From Opitutaceae bacterium (lineage in GTDB: Bacteria > Verrucomicrobiota > Verrucomicrobiia > Opitutales > Opitutaceae), in assembly GCA_028284385.1 (NCBI GenBank), contig JANQRT010000054.1, forward strand, positions 1 to 64,000: a stretch of 64,000 nucleotides of DNA. The letters run 5' to 3'. The position numbers and the translations under genes were made by a program. Shown here in pieces: positions 1 through 8,945 of the stretch; position 1 is the first letter of the stretch; the number at the start of each line of letters is the position of its first letter. The notes beneath the pieces were generated by a model that worked only from the letters and a program-made list of their open reading frames with translations, did no database searches and was not told the DNA's origin.

Positions 1-452
1 AACTGGGTGTCGATGCGATGGCCGCTTGGAAGCCAAGTCTGAATTAAGTTGCCGTTCCCATCCAGTACGTAGTCGGACTGTACTCCCTCCGCATCGACAG
101 CGCTCGTGCTTTTGCCATTTGCTCCGACCACAAAAACAGTCTGCCGTGTCTGATTGTCTCCGGACTCAAGAATACCTCCTGAACTGCGAATCGGCGAAGG
201 TTCACGGTCGACGCCAGCTGTTTCGTTGGGCAGCTCAACGCTCTGTGGCGAGAGAAATACGCGGTTGAGCTCTCCGTCGGACAAACTCGCGCCTGCTACG
301 CGGCTCTCCCGGTAGCTGTGGGTGGTTCGATTGCCCTCGCCGTCTTCTTCAACGACGAGCAAACCTGTGGGACGTTTAGGCAGCGTTGAAAACTGCGACC
401 ACGCTGATCCGATACTTAAGAAACTAATGACTATGAGCGCTAATTTCTTCAT
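1..452 (-). CDS. Secreted YD/RHS-type repeat protein, N-terminal part (runs off left edge)
   Basis: About 150 residues are visible on the minus strand before the window ends. It begins MKKLALIVISFLSIGSAWSQ, a clear Sec signal peptide of about 19 residues, so this is a separate secreted polypeptide rather than leftover coding sequence. Around residues 125-145 the stretch DYVLDGNGNLIQTW resembles a YD (RHS-type) repeat. Its ATG (452-450) overlaps the TGA (451-449) of the upstream gene as ATGA, so the two are probably translationally coupled. The product may act with the upstream FG-GAP protein, which also ends in YD-like sequence. The family call rests on few residues and the C-terminal part cannot be seen. 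Confidence 0.7.
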   Translation of the reverse strand, partial: MKKLALIVISFLSIGSAWSQFSTLPKRPTGLLVVEEDGEGNRTTHSYRESRVAGASLSDGELNRVFLSPQSVELPNETAGVDREPSPIRSSGGILESGDNQTRQTVFVVGANGKSTSAVDAEGVQSDYVLDGNGNLIQTWLPSGHRIDTQ

Positions 453-3400
453 ATGCCGCTGAAACTTCCTAATGGAAAACTCACTTCGTATTTGTATTCA
501 AATTTTCGCGTCGAGCCTCCAGGGAATCTGACCTCCATCAAATGATTGTCCTCGTCGATCTCGATTTCAGTAACGCCCGCGGGGTTGGAAATTCTCTGAA
601 GTTTGCTTCCGGAATCATAGTCCAGTGTAGTCGCTATTCCCATTGGATCGATGATGGTCGTAACGAGATCGGAAGAACCGGCGTAGTCTATAAGGAACGT
701 GTTTCCATTCGAATCTGTAGTTGAAATATGGCGACCCAATTCGTCAAACATGACTACGGTTTGATCGGGATATGTCCTTTCGTAGCCTCCTGATGATAGA
801 ATGCGTAGTTGTGTGAAGTCTCCGGGCGGGGCTTGATACTGGCTTGCGAAAGCTGCTACTGAAGCTCCGCCTTCTGAGGATAAATCGTTGAGATAGGTGG
901 CGAGGTTCGAGCCAGAGATGTCGTTGTGAACAACCGTTAGGTCATTCATCCCGTCGCGATCAAGATCTTCGATCAACAGTCCTTGAGCGCCGCCTTGTTG
1001 GACAAGGAAACCTGGGTTGAAGTAGGATGGCTTGTCGAAGAGAGTACGTCCTCCGGTGAAGGGCAACACCGCCATTCCAAAGCTGAAGATAGAATCGCCC
1101 GCTAGAACCAGTTCCTCGCGACCATCTCCATCTAAATCCCCTGCAACCATCTTTGAAACCGAGGGATGCCGCAAATCTGGAGCTGCATTTATCGGCAGAG
1201 CGAAACGGCCGTTTCCACTTCCGGTCAGGGCGAAGACACCTCCTGATGTCGCGACGATAAGATCAAGATTTCCATCTACATTTACGTCCACGAGTAATGA
1301 ATCGAGAACATTGAAGCCTACATCCAATGCGGCGGGAAGTCCGCTTGTTTGGCTCCCAATAACGAATTCGTTGAAGTCTTGGTCGACCAGATCCAACGAG
1401 CGATCGCCTTGTCCCAGCAGTACGGTGAAGAACGGGGATTGCCGATCCAGATCCGTGTCTCTCTCGAAAACGATAACGTCGTCAATCCCATCGTTGTTAA
1501 TGTCCCCCACAGCTGCCGTGTCAGCTAAACTGACGGGTGGGGCGTAACTTGTACCTTGAAGGCTAAAGGTTCTTCCACCTGTATCCTGATAGGCTATACC
1601 AACGCGACTTCTCCTAATATCCACGTAGTCGATACGGCCGTCGCCATCAAAATCTCCAGGAGCGATATCGCTAGGAAGATCTCCCACTCCGTTCTCAATC
1701 CAAATATCCTCCTCGGTGAACTTTCCGTCATTCGCGCCCCACACTACTACTGGAACGACTGTGCTTCCGAATTGCCAAGTATAGAGGGCGTCGAGATTCG
1801 AATCCCCATCCATGTCCGAGAGCGAAAGATCAGTGGCGAAGCCTCTCGGGTCGAACTGTAGGGATTCCACCCCTACTTCCTGTTCTCCGAATGTTCCGTT
1901 GCCTTGATTAAGTCTGATGTTAAGGCCAAGGTTGGCTAAGGACACCTCGTCAGATAGACCATCTCCATTCAGATCGCCGAAAGCCGCTCCGTTCCGGGTA
2001 CTGTAAGGCGGGTCTCCCTTAAACCTTCTGGAGGCGAAAAAGTTTCTGGCAGCCTTGCTCGGTACATAGGAAATTCCTGACTGTCTTCGAGTTACCACTA
2101 CATCCAGAAAACCGTCCTCGTTTGCATCGAGTGGTATGATCGATGTGCTTCCCTGCGAATTGCGGTTCGGCGGCGCTGGCGGCAGATCGAAAAGCCTCAA
2201 ATCGAATTCGCCAGAGCCGTCTCCGAAGGCGACAGCGAACAATGGACTTGCATTGTTCGCTGATATCAGAAGCGCATCCAAATTCCCATCACCATCAACG
2301 TCCACTGCAGAATTGTCGGTATTGTAGTTTCCAGCATTGGGAAATGCCGGCCAAGCATTTTCAGTGTCCACGGTAAAGCTACCAGTTCCATTGTTTCTGG
2401 CAAGAAAGGCCTCTTCGGTTCCGAAAGCCTGCCCAACCAAGTCGACCGATCCGTTATTGTCGAAATCGCCTGCGCTGAGATAAAGCGTTTTTGAACTGGA
2501 GATCAAAACCGGAGCTGTGAACCTTCCAGCTCCATCATTGGCGAAATACAGAGTGCCTCCATTGCCAGAAAGGTTGGTAACTGAGACGCCAGCTACGAAA
2601 TCGTCCTTTTGGTCGCCATTGAAATCGGCGACCGCGATTCGATTGAAAAGAACGTCCTGACCGGATGACACGATCGCTTCGCCAAATGTTAGATCTCCAT
2701 TGCCTGGATACACCGTCGCAAATACTCCTCCAGAGCTTCGCAAGGCGTTTGCCGCCAGTAAATCGATCCCGGTGTTTCCATCGAATTCTCCCGCTACGAC
2801 ATCTCCTACATCGAATGGGATGTCGATAAGCTGAAAGCTCTCGAAGTTTGCCGCGCCCAATCCTCGAGAAACCAGGAGACCTTGAGTTCCTGCAGCAATC
2901 GCAAGATCGATATTCCCATCGCCGTCGAAGTCCTCTGCCACTGCCTTTCTCAACGTTCCCCCTGCTGGCGTGAGCAGGCGTGTCAAATAGACGAATACGC
3001 CGTCACCTTGGTTCAAGAACACTCTCAAGTAGTCTGCCGCTCCGCTCGCGCTTTCGCCAAGAACGATTAAATCCAAATCGCCATCATTATCCAGATCCGC
3101 GGTCGTTCCTCCTACCGAATCGCGAGACAATAAAGGATCGTCAGGAAAGACAAGCTGCTGACCTTGTTCGAAAAACGTGAGCCCTCCCTCGTTGAGTCCG
3201 CGCTCGAATACTTTCGTGTTGGTATCTTCAACGAGCACTACAGCTGGGTCTCCGGGATCTCCAAAAATTTTCTGCACGCCTGCTATCGACCAACCGGCTC
3301 CGTAGGGTCCGTCTTTTCGATTAACGACCACGAAATTGAAGTTCTGGGTCGTCATGCGCGAAGATTGTGGATACGTTGTTTCTGCCTCGATAGCAGCTAC

Positions 3401-5245
3401 ATGTTCGCCAGTTGGAAAATTAGTTGCATCTATGGGAACGGTGTAGTGCGTAATTCGTTCTCCGTCCATTGCGACTCTGCCAGGCGGGGTTGAAACCCCC
3501 TCTGTTTGAGCCGAAAGGCTAATGAAATCCGGAAACGCTCCTGGCGATGTAACCTTGAGCGGTATGAAGGCTTTCGGCTCTGCATGATCGGATCGGTAAC
3601 GAAGTGTAATCGTCTGCTCCCGGCCCATGGAAAAGTAGGGAGGGGTGGAAAATTCTGTAAGCAGGGCTCCGTTGTGCAGCAGTACATCTGAACCAAAAGG
3701 GCAGTCCTGCCCGTCCGCTGGATCGTGATCCTCCGTTTCCTCCAAAATAGGTGAATTTGGAATCATGAACATCCAATCCGCTGCGGGAACGCCTCCGGAT
3801 ACGGTTTCTATGCGTTGACCGTCTACGCTCACTCGACCTGTTCCGACGACCGCGAAACGGCCAGTGGCTGGATCGAGAGATTGAAGTTCGAGTTCCGTTC
3901 CAGGGGCAAAGCCCTCTATGTTTGGAAAGGTGATCGGAGCGGGAGGATCGAACCGCACGCCCACTGGCTGTACCGTAACGATCATCGCAGGATTCAGCTC
4001 TCTTGGAAATGCTGAGGGCGTGAAGGTTCTTGGTACCAATGAAATGGATACGTCGCCTTCGTAGGGAAGCTGGCCATTGCTCGCTGAGCCTGCGGCGATC
4101 ACCATGCTTACCCCGATGTCGTCGTTTGAAATCGTTACAGGAGTTGTCTGACTTGCCGTTGCCATGGAGGAAGTCGCCAACTGCGGCAGGTAAACAGGCC
4201 GATTAAACAAATTGTTAGCGCCGGGAACGAGGTCAAACTCGTTGCGATAGCCAGCGTACTTGGTACCGACGACCGTTGTTGGATCAAACGTTATTGTCTG
4301 GATGCCTGCCGGGACATCGTCGAAATGAAAGGTTCCGTTCGCATCGGTGAAGGTTTCCAACCCCGTACCAAGCAAGCTGACTTTGGCTCCCGCAATAGGT
4401 GTTTCGATGTTAGATTCGGCATCATTGGCATCGAGGAGTCTGCCAGTCAGGCCGGAATCCGATTGTACTGGAGGGTCAGGTACGGAGAGCGTGAAGTCGA
4501 AACGAGTAACGCTTGCCCCGTCGCTTGCGGACAGCTGGATGTTGTAGACGCCCTCGTCTCCCTGTTGAGGATTGAAAGAGATCTGACCAGAGTTAGGTTC
4601 GAACTTTGCTCCGGAAGGCAGACCTTGAATCGCTGTTTTCAGCGTATCGCCTTCCAAATCGGAAAAAGAAAAAACGAAAGTACGTTTTTCGCCGATCTGA
4701 GCAGTTGCGGAGGCAGGGCCGTCGATCAACGGAGCCGTGTTGGGGCGAATTCTGTATAACGCTTTCGCTCCCGCAATTGGTATGCGTAGCACCAGCTGTC
4801 CATTCTCTTCCAGTAAAGCATCCGGCAGGGTAATCCATTCTCCTTCAACATCTGCCCCTTCTAAGATGTAAGCTTCACTAGGGATCTCGAATTGGAATAG
4901 CAAAAAGCCCGTATCATCGCGTTCTTCAGTCTCGGTATTCAAAATCAGCTGATAAAAATGAGAGCCTTGGAGAGCTTGAGCATCGATAAAGACGCTTCGT
5001 TTTCCATTCGAGTTAGAAGGGTCTGCCAAGAGGACATTCCAATTATCGTTAAGGCCAAGATCCTCGCTCGTCTGCAGAAGAAAGCGATTTTCGGAATCTT
5101 GCCAAACGAGCCGAAAGCCTTGTTCTTCAGGTTGTATATTCAGCTGCGTGTTCTGTGCCAGAAAGGTTACGGGACTAATGAAAATGACCACGCAAAAACT
5201 AAGTCTAGTAATTACTTTGCAGAGTCGTGAGCGCTTCAATTTCAT
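449..5245 (-). CDS. Large secreted FG-GAP/VCBS repeat protein with YD/RHS-like C-terminus
   Basis: 1598 residues. The N-terminus has a basic start and a hydrophobic segment (CVVIFISPVTFLAQ), a likely signal peptide. In order: a verrucomicrobial N-terminal region; an Ig-like He_PIG domain (about 167-255); a carboxypeptidase-regulatory-like domain (about 264-325); a middle region with YRSDHAEPKAFIPL; then about 14 FG-GAP/VCBS units (about 690-1480) with Asp-rich cores such as DFDGDGNIDLAI and DLNGDGLSD, expected to bind calcium and form beta-propellers. The last ~100 residues (DELGRHISTTDSNGN, IDPMGIATTLDYD) look like YD repeats. FG-GAP followed by YD repeats is the layout of Tc-toxin B components and teneurin/RHS shells. 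No C-terminal toxin or protease domain is seen. Probably exported; substrate and role unknown. Confidence 0.85.
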   Translation of the reverse strand: MKLKRSRLCKVITRLSFCVVIFISPVTFLAQNTQLNIQPEEQGFRLVWQDSENRFLLQTSEDLGLNDNWNVLLADPSNSNGKRSVFIDAQALQGSHFYQLILNTETEERDDTGFLLFQFEIPSEAYILEGADVEGEWITLPDALLEENGQLVLRIPIAGAKALYRIRPNTAPLIDGPASATAQIGEKRTFVFSFSDLEGDTLKTAIQGLPSGAKFEPNSGQISFNPQQGDEGVYNIQLSASDGASVTRFDFTLSVPDPPVQSDSGLTGRLLDANDAESNIETPIAGAKVSLLGTGLETFTDANGTFHFDDVPAGIQTITFDPTTVVGTKYAGYRNEFDLVPGANNLFNRPVYLPQLATSSMATASQTTPVTISNDDIGVSMVIAAGSASNGQLPYEGDVSISLVPRTFTPSAFPRELNPAMIVTVQPVGVRFDPPAPITFPNIEGFAPGTELELQSLDPATGRFAVVGTGRVSVDGQRIETVSGGVPAADWMFMIPNSPILEETEDHDPADGQDCPFGSDVLLHNGALLTEFSTPPYFSMGREQTITLRYRSDHAEPKAFIPLKVTSPGAFPDFISLSAQTEGVSTPPGRVAMDGERITHYTVPIDATNFPTGEHVAAIEAETTYPQSSRMTTQNFNFVVVNRKDGPYGAGWSIAGVQKIFGDPGDPAVVLVEDTNTKVFERGLNEGGLTFFEQGQQLVFPDDPLLSRDSVGGTTADLDNDGDLDLIVLGESASGAADYLRVFLNQGDGVFVYLTRLLTPAGGTLRKAVAEDFDGDGNIDLAIAAGTQGLLVSRGLGAANFESFQLIDIPFDVGDVVAGEFDGNTGIDLLAANALRSSGGVFATVYPGNGDLTFGEAIVSSGQDVLFNRIAVADFNGDQKDDFVAGVSVTNLSGNGGTLYFANDGAGRFTAPVLISSSKTLYLSAGDFDNNGSVDLVGQAFGTEEAFLARNNGTGSFTVDTENAWPAFPNAGNYNTDNSAVDVDGDGNLDALLISANNASPLFAVAFGDGSGEFDLRLFDLPPAPPNRNSQGSTSIIPLDANEDGFLDVVVTRRQSGISYVPSKAARNFFASRRFKGDPPYSTRNGAAFGDLNGDGLSDEVSLANLGLNIRLNQGNGTFGEQEVGVESLQFDPRGFATDLSLSDMDGDSNLDALYTWQFGSTVVPVVVWGANDGKFTEEDIWIENGVGDLPSDIAPGDFDGDGRIDYVDIRRSRVGIAYQDTGGRTFSLQGTSYAPPVSLADTAAVGDINNDGIDDVIVFERDTDLDRQSPFFTVLLGQGDRSLDLVDQDFNEFVIGSQTSGLPAALDVGFNVLDSLLVDVNVDGNLDLIVATSGGVFALTGSGNGRFALPINAAPDLRHPSVSKMVAGDLDGDGREELVLAGDSIFSFGMAVLPFTGGRTLFDKPSYFNPGFLVQQGGAQGLLIEDLDRDGMNDLTVVHNDISGSNLATYLNDLSSEGGASVAAFASQYQAPPGDFTQLRILSSGGYERTYPDQTVVMFDELGRHISTTDSNGNTFLIDYAGSSDLVTTIIDPMGIATTLDYDSGSKLQRISNPAGVTEIEIDEDNHLMEVRFPGGSTRKFEYKYEVSFPLGSFSGI

Positions 5246-5414
5246 GTCTACCTGAATACAATGTATCTATCGTAATTTCGCTTTTGGCAGTAATGTTAAT
5301 CCTAGAGTTATTACAATCGTAAAACTGAACTTGAGGGCATCCTTTATTCGTTTCTAAAGATCCCCCTAGTTGTAGGTTGCAATTTTGTCTTTGATAGATT
5401 TCGATTTTATGATT

Positions 5415-5684
5415 ATGCCGCGCGTAAGTTTTACCACGAACTTGAAGCGTCACGTCGATTGTACCGAGCAATTCGTGGATGGAGAAACGGTTTCTGCTGC
5501 TCTTGAAAATGTCTTTGAATCGTATCCAAAGTTGCGTGGCTATATTCTTGATGATCAAGGCTCACTTCATCGCCATATGGCTATAATCGTAAACGGAGAG
5601 GCTATTGCGGACCGTTCGCACCTGGCTCATCCCGTGGGTAAGGATGATGAAATCTATGTAATGCAAGCTCTCTCCGGTGGCTGA
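5415..5684 (+). CDS. MoaD/ThiS-family ubiquitin-fold protein
   Basis: 89 residues from MPRVSFTTNL. In-frame ATGs exist 6 and 30 bases upstream, but this start matches how I recall homologues beginning. The C-terminus is YVMQALSGG, ending in the Gly-Gly that MoaD/ThiS-type sulfur carriers need for adenylation and thiocarboxylation. Size and the buried hydrophobic pattern fit the beta-grasp fold. It lies 26 bases upstream of a BNR propeller gene on the same strand, and I recall this pair recurring in other bacteria. No E1-like MoeB/ThiF, thiazole or molybdopterin gene is nearby, so a role in thiamine or molybdenum cofactor synthesis is not supported. Cytoplasmic; function unknown. Confidence 0.8.
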   Translation: MPRVSFTTNLKRHVDCTEQFVDGETVSAALENVFESYPKLRGYILDDQGSLHRHMAIIVNGEAIADRSHLAHPVGKDDEIYVMQALSGG

Positions 5685-5710
5685 TCAAATGCGTAACCCT
5701 CTTTTGTGTC

Positions 5711-6826
5711 ATGAGTGATCGAATACTAATCGGAACCCGAAAAGGTCTTTTTTCTCTTGAACGTGATGCTGCAAATTCTTGGTCAATTGATACAGCCGAC
5801 TTTCTCGGCGATCCGGTGACCATTTCCACCTACGATCCCCGGTCTGGATATTTTTACGCTGCCCTGAAGCATGGACACTTTGGTGTAAAGCTTCACCGAT
5901 CAAAGACGTTAGGAAGCGGTTGGGAAGAGATCGCTTGTCCAGCGTATCCGCCATTCCCTGACGGAAGAGAACCAGATCGCTGTCCTATGCGGGATATTGA
6001 GATTCCTTGGACATTGGAACAAGTATGGGCTTTGGTTCCTGGTGGTTCCGACCAGCCGGGAAGACTTTGGTGTGGCACCATTCCTGGCGGCCTATTCAAG
6101 TCGGACGATAATGGTGAAAGCTGGACTATTGTTGATTCAATGTGGAATCGACCTGAACGATTGAAATGGTTTGGGGGCGGATACGATTTTCCAGGTATCC
6201 ATTCTATTTGTGTTAATGGTAAAGACTCGAAGCAGGTCATGCTTGGCGTCTCTTGCGGCGGCGTTTGGCGGACTGAAGACGATGGCGAATCCTGGTCGCT
6301 TGAAGGAAAAGGCCTGAGAGCCGAGTTCCTTCCGCCTGAACAAGCTTACGACCCCGTTCCACAAGATGTCCATTTCATGGCCCAGTGCGCTGAACAGCCG
6401 GAAAGTCTATGGATCCAGCATCATAACGGGATTTTTCGATCAACTGATGGTGGTCGCAATTTCTCTGAGATAAAGGAAGCGGGACCCAGCGTTTTCGGGT
6501 TTGCCGTAGCAGTTCATCCCCAGAATCCGGATACGGCTTGGTTTGCTCCGGCCATTAAGGACGAGCTTCGTATTCCCAAGGATGGCCAATTCGTCATTAC
6601 TCGCACTCGGGATGGGGGAGAGACATTTGATGTTTTACGAAACGGTCTGCCACAAGAGCACGCTTACGATCTTGTCTACCGCCATGGTCTCGCTGTCGAT
6701 TCCACTGGCGATAGATTGGTATTCGGCAGTACTACTGGATCCGTATGGATCAGTGAAAACCAGGGAGACGATTGGCACTGCGTATCCAATTATCTGCCTC
6801 CTGTTTATTGTATAAGTTTCTTTTAA
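5711..6826 (+). CDS. BNR/sialidase-like beta-propeller protein
   Basis: 371 residues with no signal peptide (starts MSDRILIGTRKGLFSLER), so probably cytoplasmic. Asp-box (BNR) motifs recur: SDDNGESW, TEDDGESW, STDGGRNF, TRDGGETF and SENQGDDW, the S/T-x-D-x-G-x-x-W/F signature of sialidase-type propellers and VPS10-like repeats. The catalytic Arg triad of true sialidases is not evident, and the cytoplasmic location argues against a secreted glycosidase. It follows the MoaD-like gene by 26 bases and is probably co-transcribed with it. It may be a scaffold or partner for the Gly-Gly protein, which is inference from gene order only. Confidence 0.8.
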   Translation: MSDRILIGTRKGLFSLERDAANSWSIDTADFLGDPVTISTYDPRSGYFYAALKHGHFGVKLHRSKTLGSGWEEIACPAYPPFPDGREPDRCPMRDIEIPWTLEQVWALVPGGSDQPGRLWCGTIPGGLFKSDDNGESWTIVDSMWNRPERLKWFGGGYDFPGIHSICVNGKDSKQVMLGVSCGGVWRTEDDGESWSLEGKGLRAEFLPPEQAYDPVPQDVHFMAQCAEQPESLWIQHHNGIFRSTDGGRNFSEIKEAGPSVFGFAVAVHPQNPDTAWFAPAIKDELRIPKDGQFVITRTRDGGETFDVLRNGLPQEHAYDLVYRHGLAVDSTGDRLVFGSTTGSVWISENQGDDWHCVSNYLPPVYCISFF

Positions 6827-7126
6827 TAGAGTGTTTATCGAAATTTAGATTGATTGATACTTGTTGAGTATCAAGTTCGTCATTACTCTGATTATTCTTT
6901 TTTGCTCTTAAAATGTCTGTTGAGTCCGGTTTGTAGCCGAATGAGTGTTACAGATTGTCGCAGAATTTCCTACCGCTAGAGAATTACTTGCGGGGGCGAA
7001 TAATGGGAAACCTGATATAGGGGCTTTCACTCGATAATTCCTCGCTTGCCCCTTGATATTCCCTATCCCCTACGATGTCGCTTTTCGACCCGAATCGCTA
7101 ACTAACTCTTATGAGACTCCTTCGGT
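6827..7126. other. Intergenic region with stem-loop and upstream region of the MbnP-MbnH gene
   Basis: 300 bases without a convincing gene. At 6854-6874 an 8-bp perfect stem (TTGATACT/AGTATCAA) with a 5-base loop lies just after the BNR stop. It lacks an immediate T-run, so termination there is uncertain. At 7019-7024 and 7048-7053 a short inverted pair (AGGGGC/GCCCCT) lies in a G/C-run-rich stretch upstream of the next gene and could be a regulatory site or leader structure. No promoter boxes were assigned with confidence. Confidence 0.4.
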
Positions 7127-8926
7127 ATGCTGTGCCGTATTAACAGTAATAATCAGATTCTCGTGTTTTTATGTAAAAAATACGTCAATTTATTGGCGTT
7201 TTTCTGCATGGCGATGACTATTGTCCAGGCCAAAAACCTGCAGATCGAAATAGCGCCTATTTTCGATGAACGTCCCCTAGCGGCTCATTCCAGTGGAGCT
7301 TTGGATAGCGGATTTTCCATTACTAGGTTAGACTACTTGCTTTCTGGTCTCCAATTCCAAACCAAGGATGACGAATGGATTGAGCTTCGAAACTGGTTTG
7401 GGTATTTCAGTTTCGAAGAGGCTAGAAATACAGTGGCGATTGACGCTCCTCCTGGCGAATACAAAGCTCTCCGCTTCAATGTCGGAGTCAAGCCGGACAT
7501 TAATGCTAGCGATCCCAATCAATATCCTCCCTCGCATCCACTCAACCCGCAGGTCAATGGGCTGCATTGGGGTTGGCAGGGGGGCTATGTGTTTCTCGCT
7601 ATAGAGGGCCATTATAAAAAACGGGACGGTTCTCTTGGCGGATTTTCGTATCATATTGCCAACGACGAAAATCTGGCTCTCGTTGAGCTTCCTTTTGAAT
7701 TCGACTCTGAACGTCATGCGAGGATTGACCTCGCCTTAGATGCCAGTCTTCTGCTCGACGGCAAACACCGTATCGATATTTTAGAGACGCCAAGCAGTCA
7801 TTCTCGCCCAGGCGACTCTGTGGTACCGGATCTCTTAGAAAATCTGAGAACCTCGTTTCGCGTATCCAACCTCTCTTCCGATACTTATCACTCTCAGTCT
7901 TCTCTGAGCTCCTACCCAGACGCGAATATTGTTTCCGGATCGACTCCATACCGTCTCCATGTTACCGAGCGCTTTCCTAAAGTAGAGTTTCCTGCGGATA
8001 ACCCTTTGACTGAAGAGGCTGTAGATCTCGGTGAAATTTTGTTTAACGACAAACGTTTGTCGAAGGGCGAAGCTCAATCGTGCGCGTCCTGCCATCAAGC
8101 CGATGCTGCTTTCAGTGACACACTGGCTCTCAGTGTTGGGGTTGAGGGAAAGCCTGGAAAGCGCAACTCAATGCCTCTTTTCAACCTGGCTTGGAGCCCA
8201 AGTTTCTTTTGGGACGGGCGTGCGACTACTCTACGAGAGCAAGCTCTCATGCCCATTCAAGACCATCTTGAAATGAACGAGTCTCTTGATCGTGTAGTTG
8301 AAAAACTAGGTCAAGACGAGCACTATCCAAGTCTTTTTAAAGCCGCCTTTGGCAGCCCCGAGATTACGCCTGATAGAGTTGGCTTGGCCCTTGAGCAGTT
8401 TTTGATTACTCGAATCTCGCAAGATTCGAAATTCGATCTGGCGATTCGAAACGAAACGACTCTAACGGATCTCGAAAAGCGAGGCCTCGAGCTTTTTGTG
8501 ACCGAGTACGATCCGAGCAAGGGTCTTTACGGAGCTGACTGCTTTCATTGCCACGGTGGAAACCTCTTTACTAACAATCGCTTCGCAAACAACGGTCTTG
8601 ATTATACTTTTGCGGATGTTGGTCGGCAGGCCGTAACCGAAAACCCTGCTGATGTCGGGAAATTCAAGGTTCCCTCTTTGAGGAACGTGGCCCTCACCGG
8701 TCCCTACATGCACGACGGGCGATTCGCGACCCTCGAGGAAGTGATCGAGCACTACAACAGCGGTGTGAAGCCATCCTCTACGTTGGACCCGAACTTAGCG
8801 AAACATCTGCCCACCGGTATCCATTTATCCGATTCGGACAAAAAGGCTCTCGTAGCTTTTTTAAAGACACTTACCGACGTCTCTCTTCAACCAAAGACTT
8901 CCTTAGCTTCCACATTCTCCAATTGA
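7127..8926 (+). CDS. Fused MbnP-like copper-binding domain and MbnH/MauG-type di-heme peroxidase
   Basis: 599 residues with an N-terminal hydrophobic export signal (cleavage near VQA/KN, about residue 35). Residues about 36-285 resemble MbnP: two-domain beta layout, GFSITRLDYLLSGLQF, and the family-typical Trp-rich segment NGLHWGWQGGYVF (Trp148, Trp150). Residues about 300-590 are a MauG/cytochrome c peroxidase-like domain with two c-type heme sites, CASCH (319-323) and CFHCH (472-476), plus FFWDGRATTLREQ and PYMHDGRFATLEEV. In methanobactin-linked and other loci MbnP and MbnH are separate neighbours; MbnH oxidises a Trp of MbnP to kynurenine, creating a copper site. Here both are one chain. 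Periplasmic. A 19-base gap to the next gene suggests one operon. No methanobactin genes are seen. Confidence 0.88.
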   Translation: MLCRINSNNQILVFLCKKYVNLLAFFCMAMTIVQAKNLQIEIAPIFDERPLAAHSSGALDSGFSITRLDYLLSGLQFQTKDDEWIELRNWFGYFSFEEARNTVAIDAPPGEYKALRFNVGVKPDINASDPNQYPPSHPLNPQVNGLHWGWQGGYVFLAIEGHYKKRDGSLGGFSYHIANDENLALVELPFEFDSERHARIDLALDASLLLDGKHRIDILETPSSHSRPGDSVVPDLLENLRTSFRVSNLSSDTYHSQSSLSSYPDANIVSGSTPYRLHVTERFPKVEFPADNPLTEEAVDLGEILFNDKRLSKGEAQSCASCHQADAAFSDTLALSVGVEGKPGKRNSMPLFNLAWSPSFFWDGRATTLREQALMPIQDHLEMNESLDRVVEKLGQDEHYPSLFKAAFGSPEITPDRVGLALEQFLITRISQDSKFDLAIRNETTLTDLEKRGLELFVTEYDPSKGLYGADCFHCHGGNLFTNNRFANNGLDYTFADVGRQAVTENPADVGKFKVPSLRNVALTGPYMHDGRFATLEEVIEHYNSGVKPSSTLDPNLAKHLPTGIHLSDSDKKALVAFLKTLTDVSLQPKTSLASTFSN

Positions 8927-8945
8927 CCAAACTGAAAGGTTCCGT

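Noticed and set aside
26..268. Plus-strand open frame at the left edge
   Set aside because: It lies antisense to the secreted YD-type gene, which has a signal peptide and a coupled start; the plus frame shows no recognisable protein features.
449..500. Possible frameshift splitting one RHS gene into two
   Set aside because: The downstream frame begins with a proper signal peptide and an ATGA overlap, which a simple frameshift would not create. Kept as two genes, with a sequencing check suggested.
5205..5558. Minus-strand frame of 117 codons between the FG-GAP gene and the MoaD-like gene
   Set aside because: It overlaps both genes and has no domain, signal peptide or ribosome site; the MoaD-like frame on the plus strand is convincing.
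5711..6826. Secreted sialidase
   Set aside because: No signal peptide and no visible catalytic Arg triad; only the propeller Asp-box motifs are shared.
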